Part shown: piece by piece, positions 1-7,870 of the stretch | Layout of the letters: every line of letters begins with the position of its first letter | Numbering within the stretch: the first letter of the stretch is position 1 | DNA from: Geobacteraceae bacterium | GTDB lineage: Bacteria > Desulfobacterota > Desulfuromonadia > Geobacterales > Pseudopelobacteraceae | Reading direction: 5' to 3' | Assembly (NCBI GenBank): GCA_021286935.1 | Contig: JAJTBI010000005.1 | Span: 1-64,000 of the forward strand | Length of the DNA: 64,000 bases | Translations under genes and position numbers: made by a program | The notes under the pieces: generated by a model | Seen by the model: the letters and a program-made list of their open reading frames with translations, nothing else | Databases searched by the model: none | Told to the model about the DNA's origin: nothing

Positions 1-1
1 G

Positions 2-199
2 TTCAACGAGCTGATGTCCGTTGACCGGGATGTCTGGCAGAAAGAGGTTATCTCCCATGAGGAGCTGTTCGTTAAGATGTACGACAAGCTACCCAAGGAG
101 TTCCTGCATATACGTGAACTGATCCTTTCATCACTCTGGCGTTCACCGGAGCATTGGGAGCAGATCGGTGAGGTGCATCCTGAAGGCTGGAATGAGTAG
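2..199 (+). CDS. C-terminal end of probable GTP-dependent phosphoenolpyruvate carboxykinase (partial)
   Basis: The window opens inside a reading frame whose last 65 codons are visible and which ends at TAG. The tail reads [13 protein letters not shown], then a segment around [11 protein letters not shown]. This resembles the C-terminal helices of GTP-type PEP carboxykinases (pattern SVDxxxWxxE...GDxLPxxL), which convert oxaloacetate to PEP in gluconeogenesis. The catalytic core lies outside the window, so the assignment rests on this tail alone. About 20 residues after the LPKEF helix ([18 protein letters not shown]) are not typical of the family. A palindromic element and then a terminator follow the stop codon. 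Confidence 0.45.
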   Translation, partial: FNELMSVDRDVWQKEVISHEELFVKMYDKLPKEFLHIRELILSSLWRSPEHWEQIGEVHPEGWNE

Positions 200-213
200 A
201 TCGAGTTCCAGCT

Positions 214-280
214 CAAGGCGCTAGCTTCGTTGGCTTCGTCGTCGGCTCCTCGCCGCCTTGCTATCATCCTTGATCTAAAA
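214..280. repeat. Palindromic intergenic element family A, short copy
   Basis: The stretch from CAAGGCGCTAGC to ATCCTTG matches the elements near 19.4 kb and 45.1 kb. It lacks about 38 bp of their centre. The missing part is bounded in the full copies by TCCTCG direct repeats, so it looks like a deletion between them. Outer arms CAAGG/CCTTG are complementary. It lies between the stop codon of the upstream gene and its terminator, so it should be transcribed. Confidence 0.75.
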
Positions 281-303
281 TTCGAAATTTAAGATGCAAT
301 AAG

Positions 304-338
304 AAAAGGGCTGGTCCGGTAACGGGTCAGCCCTTTTT
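304..338. terminator. Bidirectional rho-independent terminator
   Basis: AAAAGGGCTG pairs with CAGCCCTTTT around a loop of about 14 nt, with A-run and T-run on either side. It can end transcription of the carboxykinase gene on the plus strand and of hypA on the minus strand. The hypA stop codon lies inside the T-run. Confidence 0.85.
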
Positions 339-672
339 AGTCATCCACTTCTATTTCCACCACCCGCATCTCTTCGCCACTGAGTATCTCCAGGGTGTAG
401 CTGCCACAGTGCCGACAGGGGTCATAGAGACGTTCAACCGGCTGTAGGGTGGAGCAGTCAAGGCAGCGTCCCTGCGCCTCTAGCCGCCTGATTTCAAGCC
501 GGGCCGATTCAGCCAGGGTATCACTTCTGCAGGCAGCAAAGCAAAATTCGACCGCCTCCGGTACAACACCGGACAATGTCCCGATCTCAATGACAACGGC
601 AGTAATCCGCTGGCCAGCGCTATGCTGCAGACAGATATCAACGATTCCCTGGGTAAGTGCCATTTCATGCAT
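337..672 (-). CDS. hypA: Hydrogenase/urease nickel incorporation protein HypA
   Basis: A 111-residue protein of normal HypA length. It begins MHEMAL, supplying the N-terminal Met/His2 nickel site. It carries the structural zinc site as two CxxC pairs, C70xxC73 and C86xxC89. HypA delivers Ni2+ together with HypB during [NiFe]-hydrogenase maturation in the cytoplasm. No other hyp or hydrogenase gene is within the window, so it stands alone between two terminators. The start is well fixed because the mature protein must begin with MH. Confidence 0.95.
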   Translation of the reverse strand: MHEMALTQGIVDICLQHSAGQRITAVVIEIGTLSGVVPEAVEFCFAACRSDTLAESARLEIRRLEAQGRCLDCSTLQPVERLYDPCRHCGSYTLEILSGEEMRVVEIEVDD

Positions 673-690
673 GGGCAGTACTCCTGAAAC

Positions 691-724
691 AAAAAAAGCC
701 TGCCAGGTTACCCTGACAGGCTTT
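691..724 (-). terminator. Rho-independent terminator of the small lipoprotein gene
   Basis: Read on the minus strand, AAAGCCTGTCAGG pairs with CCTGGCAGGCTTT with one mismatch, followed by a run of seven T. It sits just downstream of the Ala-rich lipoprotein gene and upstream of hypA, separating the two transcripts. Confidence 0.85.
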
Positions 725-744
725 GATGATCAAAAAATCGAGAA

Positions 745-978
745 TCAGTGCTTCTTCTCTTCTTTTTTGGGCTCTGCAGCAGGAGCAGCAGGTGCAGCAG
801 CAGGAGCGGCAGCAGCAGGAGCAGCTTTTACAGAAGACATAGGCTTCTGAGCTTCGGGAGCCTTAGGAGCTTCTGCAGCAGGAGCAGCAGGAGCAGCAGC
901 TTCTTCTTTCTTCTTGCAGCCAGCAGCAACGCCGAGGGCCAGAGCCAGTACCAGGGACAGGGAGAGCATTTTTTTCAT
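745..978 (-). CDS. Small Ala/Pro/Lys-rich lipoprotein
   Basis: A 77-residue protein. Residues 1-20 form a signal peptide (MKKMLSLSL...) ending in the lipobox LGVAAGC, with C21 as the lipidated residue. The mature part is of very low complexity: runs of Ala and Pro with Lys/Glu, ending EPKKEEKKH. The length and composition suggest an extended, flexible envelope lipoprotein, loosely like small Lys-rich cell-wall linkers, but no family is recognised. It has its own sigma70-like promoter and terminator, so it is a single-gene transcript. AAGAGGTG lies about 8 bases before the ATG. Confidence 0.8.
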   Translation of the reverse strand: MKKMLSLSLVLALALGVAAGCKKKEEAAAPAAPAAEAPKAPEAQKPMSSVKAAPAAAAPAAAPAAPAAEPKKEEKKH

Positions 979-1041
979 GTGATTTCACCTCTTGGGTTAT
1001 TTAACCCTGTTACAACAGGGCAGTGTAAGCAACAAAGGGAA

Positions 1042-1069
1042 ACTATACTCAGTGCTAAAATAATGTCAA
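1042..1069 (-). promoter_or_regulatory. Sigma70-like promoter for the Ala-rich lipoprotein gene
   Basis: On the minus strand a perfect -35 TTGACA and a -10 TATAGT are separated by 16 bp. They lie about 60-90 bp upstream of the lipoprotein start codon. The near-consensus match suggests strong constitutive expression. Confidence 0.7.
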
Positions 1070-1077
1070 TATTTTTT

Positions 1078-1419
1078 TTACTGGCCGTGGTGGAACTTGC
1101 CTTTGCGTTCTTTATGGGCCGGAGTTGGTGCATTATGGCAATCAAAACAGCGTGAATCTTCAGACTTGCGCAGCTCCAAAGGAGAAGATGGCTGGTTTTT
1201 TCTGATCGGGGTATTTTGCTGAGGGGTCTGGAATGCCAGTTGGCCGCGTTCATCAGCGACGGTTGCGGCCTGATAGGCAACCCGCCAATTGGCAGAAAGC
1301 TCTGTTGAGTGGCATTGGTCGCAGCCGCCAGGGGGAGGAATACTCTTCCAGGCGGTGAACATACTGCAGCCGGGCAGGGCCAGAATCAGCAGCAAGATGG
1401 CAGGTAGAAACTGTTTCAT
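1078..1419 (-). CDS. Di-haem c-type cytochrome lipoprotein
   Basis: A 113-residue protein with a lipoprotein signal peptide ending LALPGC (C18). It has two haem c attachment motifs, C33-DQ-C36-H37 and C91-FD-C94-H95, so it should be a membrane-anchored periplasmic or outer-membrane di-haem cytochrome for electron transfer. The ~55 residues between haems are Gln/Ser/Pro-rich and no known domain is recognised. The C-terminus is basic and His-rich (KGKFHHGQ). AAAGGAG lies 6 bases before the ATG. It starts 55 bp downstream of tatD on the same strand and may be co-transcribed with it. Such small haem lipoproteins are typical of Geobacter-like metal-reducing bacteria. Confidence 0.85.
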   Translation of the reverse strand: MKQFLPAILLLILALPGCSMFTAWKSIPPPGGCDQCHSTELSANWRVAYQAATVADERGQLAFQTPQQNTPIRKNQPSSPLELRKSEDSRCFDCHNAPTPAHKERKGKFHHGQ

Positions 1420-1474
1420 GGCGATCTCCTTTGTGGCACTGTACCACGCAGTGGTGTGATGGACAAGACCCGTT

Positions 1475-2230
1475 TCAGAGTTTGGGAATTACCTGCTGGG
1501 CTGTAGCGGTGGTCTCTCGGGCTATCTCAGTGATGGACATTCCCTTAATCGCTGCCAGTTTGCACGCTGTTTCGTGTAACCAGGCCGGTCGGTTAAAACA
1601 TCCCTGATGATCAGAGGGTGGCAGATCTGGTGCATCGGTTTCAAGTACCAGCTGATTAAGCGGCAGCTGACCTGCAAGTAGTGGCGGGCGTATCGCATTA
1701 CTTCTGGTCAGGGTCGCGCTGAGAGAGATGACAAAGCCGAGTCTGATACACTCGCGGGCTGATTCCAGCGATCCTGAAAAGGCGTGCATGATGCCGCCCA
1801 TCTGATCAGCCCGCTCTTCGTGCAGAATTGCCAACGTGCGCCCGATCGCCCTACGGCAATGGATCAGCACCGGAAGACCGTGCTGTCGCGCAATTCTTAG
1901 CTGTTCACGAAACAGCGCTTCCTGTTTATCAAGGTTGCCATAGGTCGTATCCAGCCCGATCTCACCGATAGCAACGCCTTCTGGTGCCAGTTGTTTCAGC
2001 TGCTGCAACTGTTCAGCAGTGGCGTTAGCGGTGTGCAGAGGATGAATGCCATAGGCTGGCCGCAGGTCAGGATGCTGTTTGGCCAGCTCAGAAATATGCT
2101 GCCAACCATCAGGATGAACGGCCGGTACAACCCATTTGGTGATGCCGGCAGCGCGAGCCTCAGCCAGCAGCTGATCAAGCTGGTCAACCAGTGGTGGCAG
2201 ATCAAGGTGGCAATGGGTGTCGATCAGCAT
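1475..2230 (-). CDS. tatD: TatD family metal-dependent deoxyribonuclease
   Basis: A 251-residue TIM-barrel hydrolase. The metal-site residues of the family are all visible: H6-C-H8 at the N-terminus, E90 in GEIGLD, H124 in IHCR, H149 in HAFSG, and D199 in ETDAP. TatD enzymes are cytoplasmic 3'-5' exonucleases linked to DNA repair and nucleic-acid turnover. An in-frame start 14 codons earlier would overlap the upstream gene. The ATG chosen starts directly before the conserved IDTHCHLD and leaves a 4-bp gap. No strong Shine-Dalgarno site is seen, which fits translational coupling to the upstream phospholipase D-type gene. Confidence 0.9.
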   Translation of the reverse strand: MLIDTHCHLDLPPLVDQLDQLLAEARAAGITKWVVPAVHPDGWQHISELAKQHPDLRPAYGIHPLHTANATAEQLQQLKQLAPEGVAIGEIGLDTTYGNLDKQEALFREQLRIARQHGLPVLIHCRRAIGRTLAILHEERADQMGGIMHAFSGSLESARECIRLGFVISLSATLTRSNAIRPPLLAGQLPLNQLVLETDAPDLPPSDHQGCFNRPAWLHETACKLAAIKGMSITEIARETTATAQQVIPKL

Positions 2231-2234
2231 GCTA

Positions 2235-3413
2235 TCAAAGAAACCAGTTGATCGGTCTGAGCAGCAGCTCAAGCAGTCGCAGCCCTAAACCACGACGGGC
2301 ATGTTCGTCAAGGGTGATACGACGGGAACCGGTAAAATCCTGCTCAAACAGGCGATGAACCTGGCTGCCGAAAGAGTTGCTGCGTACAATGGCGTTAATC
2401 TCAAAGTTGCGGTGAAAGCTGCGCTGATCGAGGTTGGCTGAGCCGATGACAGTCTGTTCCCCGTCAATCAGCATCAGTTTGGCATGCAGCAGTTCCCGTT
2501 CCAGCTCATAGATCTCAATACCAGCCTTAAGCAGCACCTCGTAATAGCTGCGGCTGACCACCCGTACCACCGGCACGTCATTGCGGGCTGGTAGGAGCAG
2601 CTTGACCTGCACCCCGCGTTTGGCGGCACGCAACAGAGAACGTAGTATCCGTGGACCAGGTACAAAATAGGGGTTGGCAATCAAAAGTTCGTGGTAAGAC
2701 GAAGCCATGGCAACCCGAAAGGCGGTGCGGATGGCTGAGCGGCGTTGGTGCGGGCCGCCATTGATCAGGGTCACTTCGGTGTCATCGGGAGTAGGGCTGG
2801 AACTGCTCAGTGCCGGCAGGTCAGGCTGTTTGCCTGATACCATTGCCCAGGTGTCGGCAAACAGTTGCCGTAGACTGACGAGGGCAGCACCACCAAGGCT
2901 GAAGCCGACATCGCGGAACCGCAGCTGTTCATCGGTCAGCCCGGCATAGGCGTCACTGATGTTCAGGCCGCCCAGATAGGCCACCCGGTTATCAATCAGT
3001 GCCAGCTTGCGATGATTGCGGCGATCAAACCAGTGAATGCGGCTCAGAGACAGGGGATTAAATGCCAGGCAGGAGACGCCGGCGGTCTGCAGTCGTTCAA
3101 AGTAGCTGTCCGGCGTGACATGGCAACCGATGGCGTCATAGATCAGAAAGACCTTGACTCCCCGCGCGGCAGCTTCAATCAGCAGATCGGCAAAACGTTG
3201 TCCGGTTATGTCGGCCCGGATGCGGTAATATTCAAGACAGATGAGCTGTTTGGCATTCTTGAGGTCGTTAAACAGCGCTTCAAAGAAGTGGGGCCCATCC
3301 GGCAGTAACGTTACCTGGCCTGCTCCAACCGGCAGCGGCAGCAAGGCAGTGCCATGGTGGCGCAGATGCCGTATCAGGCGCGGAAACCGTTCCTGATGAC
3401 GACGGGGTGACAT
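2235..3413 (-). CDS. Cardiolipin synthase-like phospholipase D family protein
   Basis: A 392-residue protein with two HKD motifs, H134-R-K136...D141 and H310-A-K312...D317, the signature of bacterial cardiolipin synthases and related phosphatidyltransferases. It has no N-terminal transmembrane pair, so it resembles ClsB-type soluble or peripheral enzymes more than ClsA. The predicted role is transfer of a phosphatidyl group between glycerophospholipids at the inner membrane. It lies between mtgA (2-bp gap) and tatD (4-bp gap) in one minus-strand operon, pairing an envelope-lipid enzyme with a peptidoglycan enzyme. The exact donor and acceptor cannot be read from sequence. Confidence 0.85.
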   Translation of the reverse strand: MSPRRHQERFPRLIRHLRHHGTALLPLPVGAGQVTLLPDGPHFFEALFNDLKNAKQLICLEYYRIRADITGQRFADLLIEAAARGVKVFLIYDAIGCHVTPDSYFERLQTAGVSCLAFNPLSLSRIHWFDRRNHRKLALIDNRVAYLGGLNISDAYAGLTDEQLRFRDVGFSLGGAALVSLRQLFADTWAMVSGKQPDLPALSSSSPTPDDTEVTLINGGPHQRRSAIRTAFRVAMASSYHELLIANPYFVPGPRILRSLLRAAKRGVQVKLLLPARNDVPVVRVVSRSYYEVLLKAGIEIYELERELLHAKLMLIDGEQTVIGSANLDQRSFHRNFEINAIVRSNSFGSQVHRLFEQDFTGSRRITLDEHARRGLGLRLLELLLRPINWFL

Positions 3414-3415
3414 GG

Positions 3416-4339
3416 TCAGGGCTTTCCTTCAGCTGCCGGAGCTGTTGGTTGCTCTTGGGGTGCTGGCTCGGTTTTTGGGGCAGCGGTCTCAGGCTCTGCG
3501 GGCTCCTGCGGTACAGCAGGTGTAGTAGGTACCACGGTCGAGGAGGTCGGTTTCATGATCGCTTCCTGCTGGATCGCGGTATCCACCTTTCGCTGCAGAC
3601 CAGCAATGTTGGGGGATGTTGCCAGGGCCACCTGCAGTTCATCAGAGCTGATGACCCCTTTACTGCGCAGCTTGCGCAGGATCATGTTGGAGCGGCTTAA
3701 GACCTTGCCCAGATTGCGGTAGGGGTTGTAAGCCACGCGGGGGCCGGGCAACATGGCTGCCAGAAAGGCACATTCCCGCGGGGTCATGGCAGAGGCCGGT
3801 TTGCCGAAATAGTATTGGGAACCGTGGCCGATACCGTAGACCATCGGTCCCAGCTCAACCACATTCAGGTACAGCTCAAGGATGCGTCCCTTGGTCAGCT
3901 CCTGTTCCATCCGCCAGGCCAGGTAGACCTCTTTCAGCTTGCGGGTAATGGTCTTTTCACGGGATAGAAAGACGTTCTTTGCCACCTGTTGGGTGATGGT
4001 GGAGGCACCACGGGCCATACTCTGCTTTTCCAGGTCGTACTTGATTGCTTCCTTAATCGCCTTGACGTCGACTCCATCATGCTTATAAAAGTTACTGTCT
4101 TCAGCCAGGATCACCGCCCACTTCATTTCAGGCGGTATCCGGCTGGTAGGGGTCCAGCGCCGGTTTTTGGGACCAAGCAAAAAAGGGTGTTCGTTACCTT
4201 GCCAGTCGCGTACGTCGATGTTCAGGTTCAGTTTTTTGTCGGCAAGGCTTTTCACTGGCGGCAGCAGGGCCAATGAGACAACCACATAGCCCAGATACAG
4301 TATGATAGTAATGCCGATTCCCAACAGAAACTTCTTCAC
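3416..4339 (-). CDS. mtgA: Monofunctional biosynthetic peptidoglycan transglycosylase
   Basis: A 307-residue GT51 glycosyltransferase that polymerises lipid II into glycan strands without a transpeptidase domain. One transmembrane helix lies at residues 3-25. The GT51 motifs follow: EDSNFYKHDGV with catalytic E80, GASTITQQVAKN at 111-122, and RKLKE with E137. The last ~45 residues form a Pro/Ala/Glu-rich tail that is not part of the enzyme fold. The GTG start is preferred over an ATG nine codons upstream because GGAGG lies 5 bases before it. This is the first gene of the mtgA-cls-tatD run. Confidence 0.92.
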   Translation of the reverse strand: MKKFLLGIGITIILYLGYVVVSLALLPPVKSLADKKLNLNIDVRDWQGNEHPFLLGPKNRRWTPTSRIPPEMKWAVILAEDSNFYKHDGVDVKAIKEAIKYDLEKQSMARGASTITQQVAKNVFLSREKTITRKLKEVYLAWRMEQELTKGRILELYLNVVELGPMVYGIGHGSQYYFGKPASAMTPRECAFLAAMLPGPRVAYNPYRNLGKVLSRSNMILRKLRSKGVISSDELQVALATSPNIAGLQRKVDTAIQQEAIMKPTSSTVVPTTPAVPQEPAEPETAAPKTEPAPQEQPTAPAAEGKP

Positions 4340-4415
4340 AGGATCCTCCAACCGACGCTGATGCAATTTTGAGCAATGTATAGCATGAAAATCGATACTA
4401 CGGAAACAGCCAAGT

Positions 4416-4438
4416 AAAAAGGCCGGAAGGACCGGCCT
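4416..4438 (-). terminator. Rho-independent terminator of the cytidylate kinase-like gene
   Basis: AGGCCGG pairs with CCGGCCT around a 5-nt loop, followed on the minus strand by a run of five T. It separates the kinase-like gene from the mtgA operon. Confidence 0.85.
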
Positions 4439-4472
4439 CGTTACGTGACTGGGAGGATTTGAGTAGTGCCGA

Positions 4473-5168
4473 CTAGGGGTACAGCAGGTAGTCCAGAATC
4501 GTCTGGGCTATCTTGGCGGCACTGTTACGGTCATTATTAAAGGCCAGATGATAGACACTCAGGTCGTAGGGATCATGATCCAGAAAGTCCCGGATAAAGC
4601 GGTCCCGTTCTTTCTGGCGGCGCTCTACCAGTGTCCGGGCCTCCCCCTCATCAAGACCCAACCGTTTGGCTATGGAGGCTATTTTAAAGGTTTCAGAAGC
4701 GTACATCCTGAAATGAAAGCAGTTCTTCATTTTGCGGGTGACGATCGGTGCGCCCCGGCCCACCAGGATCACGTTGCCCTGTTCCGCCAGGGCGATAATC
4801 TGGCGCGACAGTAGTCGGTAGTAGTCTTTGTCGCTTTTCCAGCGATTGGAAAAGGTGGAGAGAAAATCATCCAGAAAGCGGTTCTTATCACCCAGATTGT
4901 GTAAGACCTGATCGGAAAGACTGTGATTTTTGGCGACCTCATCCAGCAGCGCCTTGTCCATTAAGCTCCAGGCTTCTTTTGTCTGCTTTTCCAGCTGCTG
5001 ACGGAGCAGTTCAGCCATCGGGTAGGCCTCACAGCCGAACTCCCGGGAGATGGTAATGGTCGGTTTCTGCTGATTTTCTTCAGGGCGGAGGGCGCTCTGG
5101 CGTCGTGATACCTCCAGCAGGGCTCCTAAACGGTTGTCAATGGACGGAATGAGTCTGGATTCTGACAT
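4473..5168 (-). CDS. Cytidylate kinase-like family protein
   Basis: A 231-residue protein. The middle begins TITISREFGCEAYPMAE and continues to VILVGRGAPIV, the two hallmarks of the cytidylate kinase-like family (Pfam Cytidylate_kin2). This family has a P-loop kinase fold but no demonstrated physiological substrate. The glycine loop is SREFGC rather than a classical GxxGxGKS, so nucleotide kinase activity is only inferred. The start chosen has GGAGG 7 bases upstream. Longer in-frame extensions upstream look non-coding. It ends at its own terminator and appears monocistronic. Confidence 0.8.
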   Translation of the reverse strand: MSESRLIPSIDNRLGALLEVSRRQSALRPEENQQKPTITISREFGCEAYPMAELLRQQLEKQTKEAWSLMDKALLDEVAKNHSLSDQVLHNLGDKNRFLDDFLSTFSNRWKSDKDYYRLLSRQIIALAEQGNVILVGRGAPIVTRKMKNCFHFRMYASETFKIASIAKRLGLDEGEARTLVERRQKERDRFIRDFLDHDPYDLSVYHLAFNNDRNSAAKIAQTILDYLLYP

Positions 5169-5296
5169 GGCAGCACCTCCAGGATGAGTTCGACGGCCAC
5201 AGGCCATAGGGAATAAAATAACTGTACCACCTATTTTGCAACTCTCAAGGGGACTGGTTGACAGAAACAGTTGAGTCGCGGTATCTGAACAGAACA

Positions 5297-5326
5297 TGAG
5301 CCTCATGACATTTTGCAAGAGGCTCA
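5297..5326. promoter_or_regulatory. Inverted repeat upstream of the Dabb gene
   Basis: TGAGCCTC and GAGGCTCA form a perfect 8-bp inverted repeat with a 14-bp spacer, ending about 23 bp before the start codon. It could be an operator or a leader hairpin. It has no T-run, so it is not a terminator. Confidence 0.4.
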
Positions 5327-5349
5327 AACGAATGCTAAGGAGGAACACC

Positions 5350-5640
5350 ATGGTAACCCATATCGTCTTTTTTAAGCTGGCCGAGCAGACCCCGGAGAAG
5401 ATCGCTGCAGTGCGGGACAAACTGCTGTCCATGGAAGGGAAGATTGCGGAATTACGTCATCTTGAGGCAGGGATTGATGTGATCCGTTCTGAGCGGTCCT
5501 ACGACGTAGCCCTGATTACCAAGTTTGATTCGCTGGCTGATCTGCAGAGCTACCAGGTTCACCCCTATCATGCCGGTGAGGTGGTGCCGTTCATGAAGGC
5601 TAACTGCAGTTCAATTGTGGCGGTGGATTATAACAACTGA
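5350..5640 (+). CDS. Dabb (stress-responsive alpha/beta barrel) family protein
   Basis: A 96-residue protein starting MVTHIVFFKLAEQT. It shows the dimeric alpha/beta-barrel pattern: N-terminal HIVFFKL strand, mid-protein LEAGIDVIRSERSYDVALIT, and the HPYHAGEVVPF helix. Dabb proteins are small dimeric ferredoxin-like barrels; bacterial members are mostly uncharacterised. AAGGAGG lies 6 bases before the ATG and fixes the start. It is flanked upstream by an inverted repeat and downstream by a palindromic element. No partner gene indicates a pathway. Confidence 0.85.
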   Translation: MVTHIVFFKLAEQTPEKIAAVRDKLLSMEGKIAELRHLEAGIDVIRSERSYDVALITKFDSLADLQSYQVHPYHAGEVVPFMKANCSSIVAVDYNN

Positions 5641-5644
5641 CGCC

Positions 5645-5770
5645 TGCTGAAAACGTGCGAGGAAGGCCGGATACAAGGCGCATGGAGCGCAGCGACCGAG
5701 ACATGCCTGTGACTGGGTGGCGGAAGCGAGCACCACGTAACACAGTAGACGGCCTCCGCAGCCGTTTTAA
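5645..5770. repeat. Palindromic intergenic element type B (about 125 bp)
   Basis: The ends are complementary: AAAACG at 5650-5655 pairs with CGTTTT at 5763-5768, and GGAAGGCCG pairs with CGGCCTCC, giving an imperfect long hairpin. The interior is G/A-rich and codes for nothing recognisable. The right arm contains the stop codon of sfsA. Only one copy is in the window, so its repeat nature is inferred from architecture. Confidence 0.5.
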
Positions 5771-6462
5771 AGGAGGACTGCCAGCCGCTCGGTCAGCCGG
5801 ATCTGCTCCGGCTGCACCTCGGCCCGGTAGGCCAATGCCTCCACACCGTTTGCAACCGCCTCACGCAGTAACTTTCCGTACTCGGGATCTATCCGGTCAG
5901 CCGGAGCAACAGCGTTGCCATCGCCTCGCTGTACGGTAAACAGCAACACCCCGCGATCTCCGCTTCTGACCATCTCCATCAGCTCACGCAGATGTTTCTG
6001 CCCCCGTGTGGTGACGGCATCAGGAAAGAGGGCCAGCCCGTCTTCCACCAGGGTGACATTCTTTACCTCAACGTAGCAGCGCCTGGCATCTCCCTCCAGC
6101 AGGATGTCGATCCGGCTGCGCTCACTGCCGTAGGCAACTTCCCGTCGCAGGTTTGGATACCCCTGCAGCTCAACAATGGTTCCGTCCTGAATCGCCTCTT
6201 CAGCAAGCCGGTTGGGCAGCATGGTGTTCAACCCCACCCAGAAGCCATCAACCTGCAGCAGTTCCCAGGTATAGGCCAGTTTGCGGTTGGGGTTCGGGCT
6301 GAGAGAAAGCAGCACCGGGCTGCCGGGCAGGTTACAGCCCAGCATGCTGCCGGAGTTGGGGCAGTGGGCCGTGACCACGGAGCCGTCCTCCAGCTCGATA
6401 TCAGCCAGAAAACGTTTGTAACGTTTGATCAGTCTGCCGGGGATCAGCGGTGGGAGGATCAT
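5767..6462 (-). CDS. sfsA: DNA/RNA nuclease family protein SfsA
   Basis: A 231-residue protein matching SfsA in length and motifs. It has an N-terminal OB-like part with RFLADIELEDGS and CPNSGSMLG, and a C-terminal nuclease-like part with RIDILLEGD, CYVEVKNVTLV and the FPDAVTTRGQKHL block. In E. coli SfsA was described as a sugar fermentation stimulation factor; its DNA-binding and nuclease-like fold is known, but its role in this organism is not. It overlaps pdxA by 4 bp (ATGA), indicating translational coupling. The stop codon lies within the adjoining palindromic element. Confidence 0.93.
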   Translation of the reverse strand: MILPPLIPGRLIKRYKRFLADIELEDGSVVTAHCPNSGSMLGCNLPGSPVLLSLSPNPNRKLAYTWELLQVDGFWVGLNTMLPNRLAEEAIQDGTIVELQGYPNLRREVAYGSERSRIDILLEGDARRCYVEVKNVTLVEDGLALFPDAVTTRGQKHLRELMEMVRSGDRGVLLFTVQRGDGNAVAPADRIDPEYGKLLREAVANGVEALAYRAEVQPEQIRLTERLAVLL

Positions 6463-7463
6463 CGGCCTACCGCCAGTTTTGCGGCAATCCTGATGGATGC
6501 CTTCATGCTGGTAGCCGAAGCCGTACCGCGGCCTGCCAGATTATAGGCGGTGCCGTGGTCAACCGAGGTGCGGATGATCGGCAGACCCAGGGTAATGTTG
6601 ATGCCATCATCAAAGTGCCGCATCTTGAGCGGGATCAGACCCTGGTCATGGTACATGGCCACCACCGCATCATAGGGGGCTGGCTCCTGCACGGCAAAGT
6701 GGAAGAAGGTATCAGCCGAGAACGGGCCTGCAACATCCAGCCCTTCGGCCTTTGCTGCTGTAATCGCCGGGATGATGGCGTCTTCCTCTTCAGTGCCGAA
6801 CATGCCACCTTCGCCGCAGTGGGGATTCAGTGCCAGCACAGCGATTCGGGGAGAACCGTTACCACAGAGCGGGGCAACCCCCTTGGCCGTCACCCGGATG
6901 GTCTTCAACACCTGTTCCGTGCTGATCAGGCCGGGGACATGAGCAATCGCCTCGTGGATGGTGACCAGCGCCACCCGCAGGAGATCGCCGGCCAACATCA
7001 TCACAAACTCATCACAACGGCACAGCTCAGCCAGCAACTCGGTATGGCCCGGATAGTGGTGACCAGCCCGGTGCATCGCCTCTTTGCAGATCGGCGCCGT
7101 GGCCATGGCTGCCACCTCGTTGGTCAGGCACAGCTCGGCTGCACGGCGGATATAACGATAGACTGCATCCCCGGCCAATTCTGAAGGTTTGCCGTAGGCG
7201 ATATCAGTCTCAGTCAGACGGGACAATTCCAGCAGGGGAATGACGTTGTCCGGCAGATTGGCTGCTTCAGCCGGACAAGTAACCGTGACCAGTTCCATCG
7301 TGCTCTTGCAGACGGTCAGGGCCCGCTGCATGGCCAGACGGTCGCCCAGCACCAGCGGCTTGCAGAGGCTGCGGATGGCCGGATCGGTCAGGGCGGCAAC
7401 GATAATTTCCGGTCCGACCCCGCACGGGTCCCCCATGGTGATGGCAATGAGTGGTTTGTTCAT
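6459..7463 (-). CDS. pdxA: 4-hydroxythreonine-4-phosphate dehydrogenase PdxA
   Basis: A 334-residue enzyme of pyridoxal 5'-phosphate synthesis (DXP-dependent route). It oxidises 4-phosphohydroxy-L-threonine with NAD+. Family motifs are present: ITMGDPCGVGPEI at the N-terminus, ATAPICKEA, HYPGHTELLAE with a metal-ligand His, NPHCGEGG, and MYHDQGLIPLK. Length is normal. It lies in a minus-strand set ygbA-pdxA-sfsA, with a 27-bp gap before it and a 4-bp overlap after it. No other PLP biosynthesis gene is nearby. Confidence 0.95.
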   Translation of the reverse strand: MNKPLIAITMGDPCGVGPEIIVAALTDPAIRSLCKPLVLGDRLAMQRALTVCKSTMELVTVTCPAEAANLPDNVIPLLELSRLTETDIAYGKPSELAGDAVYRYIRRAAELCLTNEVAAMATAPICKEAMHRAGHHYPGHTELLAELCRCDEFVMMLAGDLLRVALVTIHEAIAHVPGLISTEQVLKTIRVTAKGVAPLCGNGSPRIAVLALNPHCGEGGMFGTEEEDAIIPAITAAKAEGLDVAGPFSADTFFHFAVQEPAPYDAVVAMYHDQGLIPLKMRHFDDGINITLGLPIIRTSVDHGTAYNLAGRGTASATSMKASIRIAAKLAVGR

Positions 7464-7490
7464 GCTACGGTATGTACCACAAAGCGGCGA

Positions 7491-7835
7491 CTAAAAGAAA
7501 TAGTGCCAGAGGTAATCCAGCCGTCCCCGCATAATCATCCGCTTGCCTGACCAGGCCATGATCTGTTTGACCAAGGCCCGTTGTTGGGGTGCATAGCAAT
7601 GAATCCGGCAACGTCGGCAGGTCGGTTTTTCTGCTTCAAGCGGGCAGCAGAGCCGTTTTTTAACGGCGTACTGTAAAAAAGCAGTGCAGTCAGGACAGAG
7701 CTTCAACGGCTGCAGCTCTGGGTGGGCGGTTACCGGCTTCTGACCGCTATGCTGCTGCCCTGCACACCAGACTTCCGTAAATTTGGCGATAACCTTGATA
7801 TCCTTTGCCTGCTGTGCAGTCGGTTCGTTTTGCAT
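7491..7835 (-). CDS. YgbA-type nitric/nitrous-oxide-responsive Cys-rich protein
   Basis: A 114-residue protein matching the YgbA_NO family (nitrous oxide-stimulated promoter). It shows the family's conserved cysteines: C24, LCPDC (C47, C50), CCP (C63-C64), and CRRCRIHCY (C73, C76, C80), followed by the basic RMIMRGRLDYLWHY end. E. coli ygbA is induced by NO. The cysteine pattern suggests metal binding, though the biochemical role is unknown. The ATG is preferred over an in-frame TTG 14 codons upstream because it has a usable AGGCAGGA site and fits the family length. A CRP/FNR-like palindrome lies just upstream. Confidence 0.85.
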   Translation of the reverse strand: MQNEPTAQQAKDIKVIAKFTEVWCAGQQHSGQKPVTAHPELQPLKLCPDCTAFLQYAVKKRLCCPLEAEKPTCRRCRIHCYAPQQRALVKQIMAWSGKRMIMRGRLDYLWHYFF

Positions 7836-7870
7836 GAATTCTATCCTGCCTTGTATCGTGCGGCGGTAGC

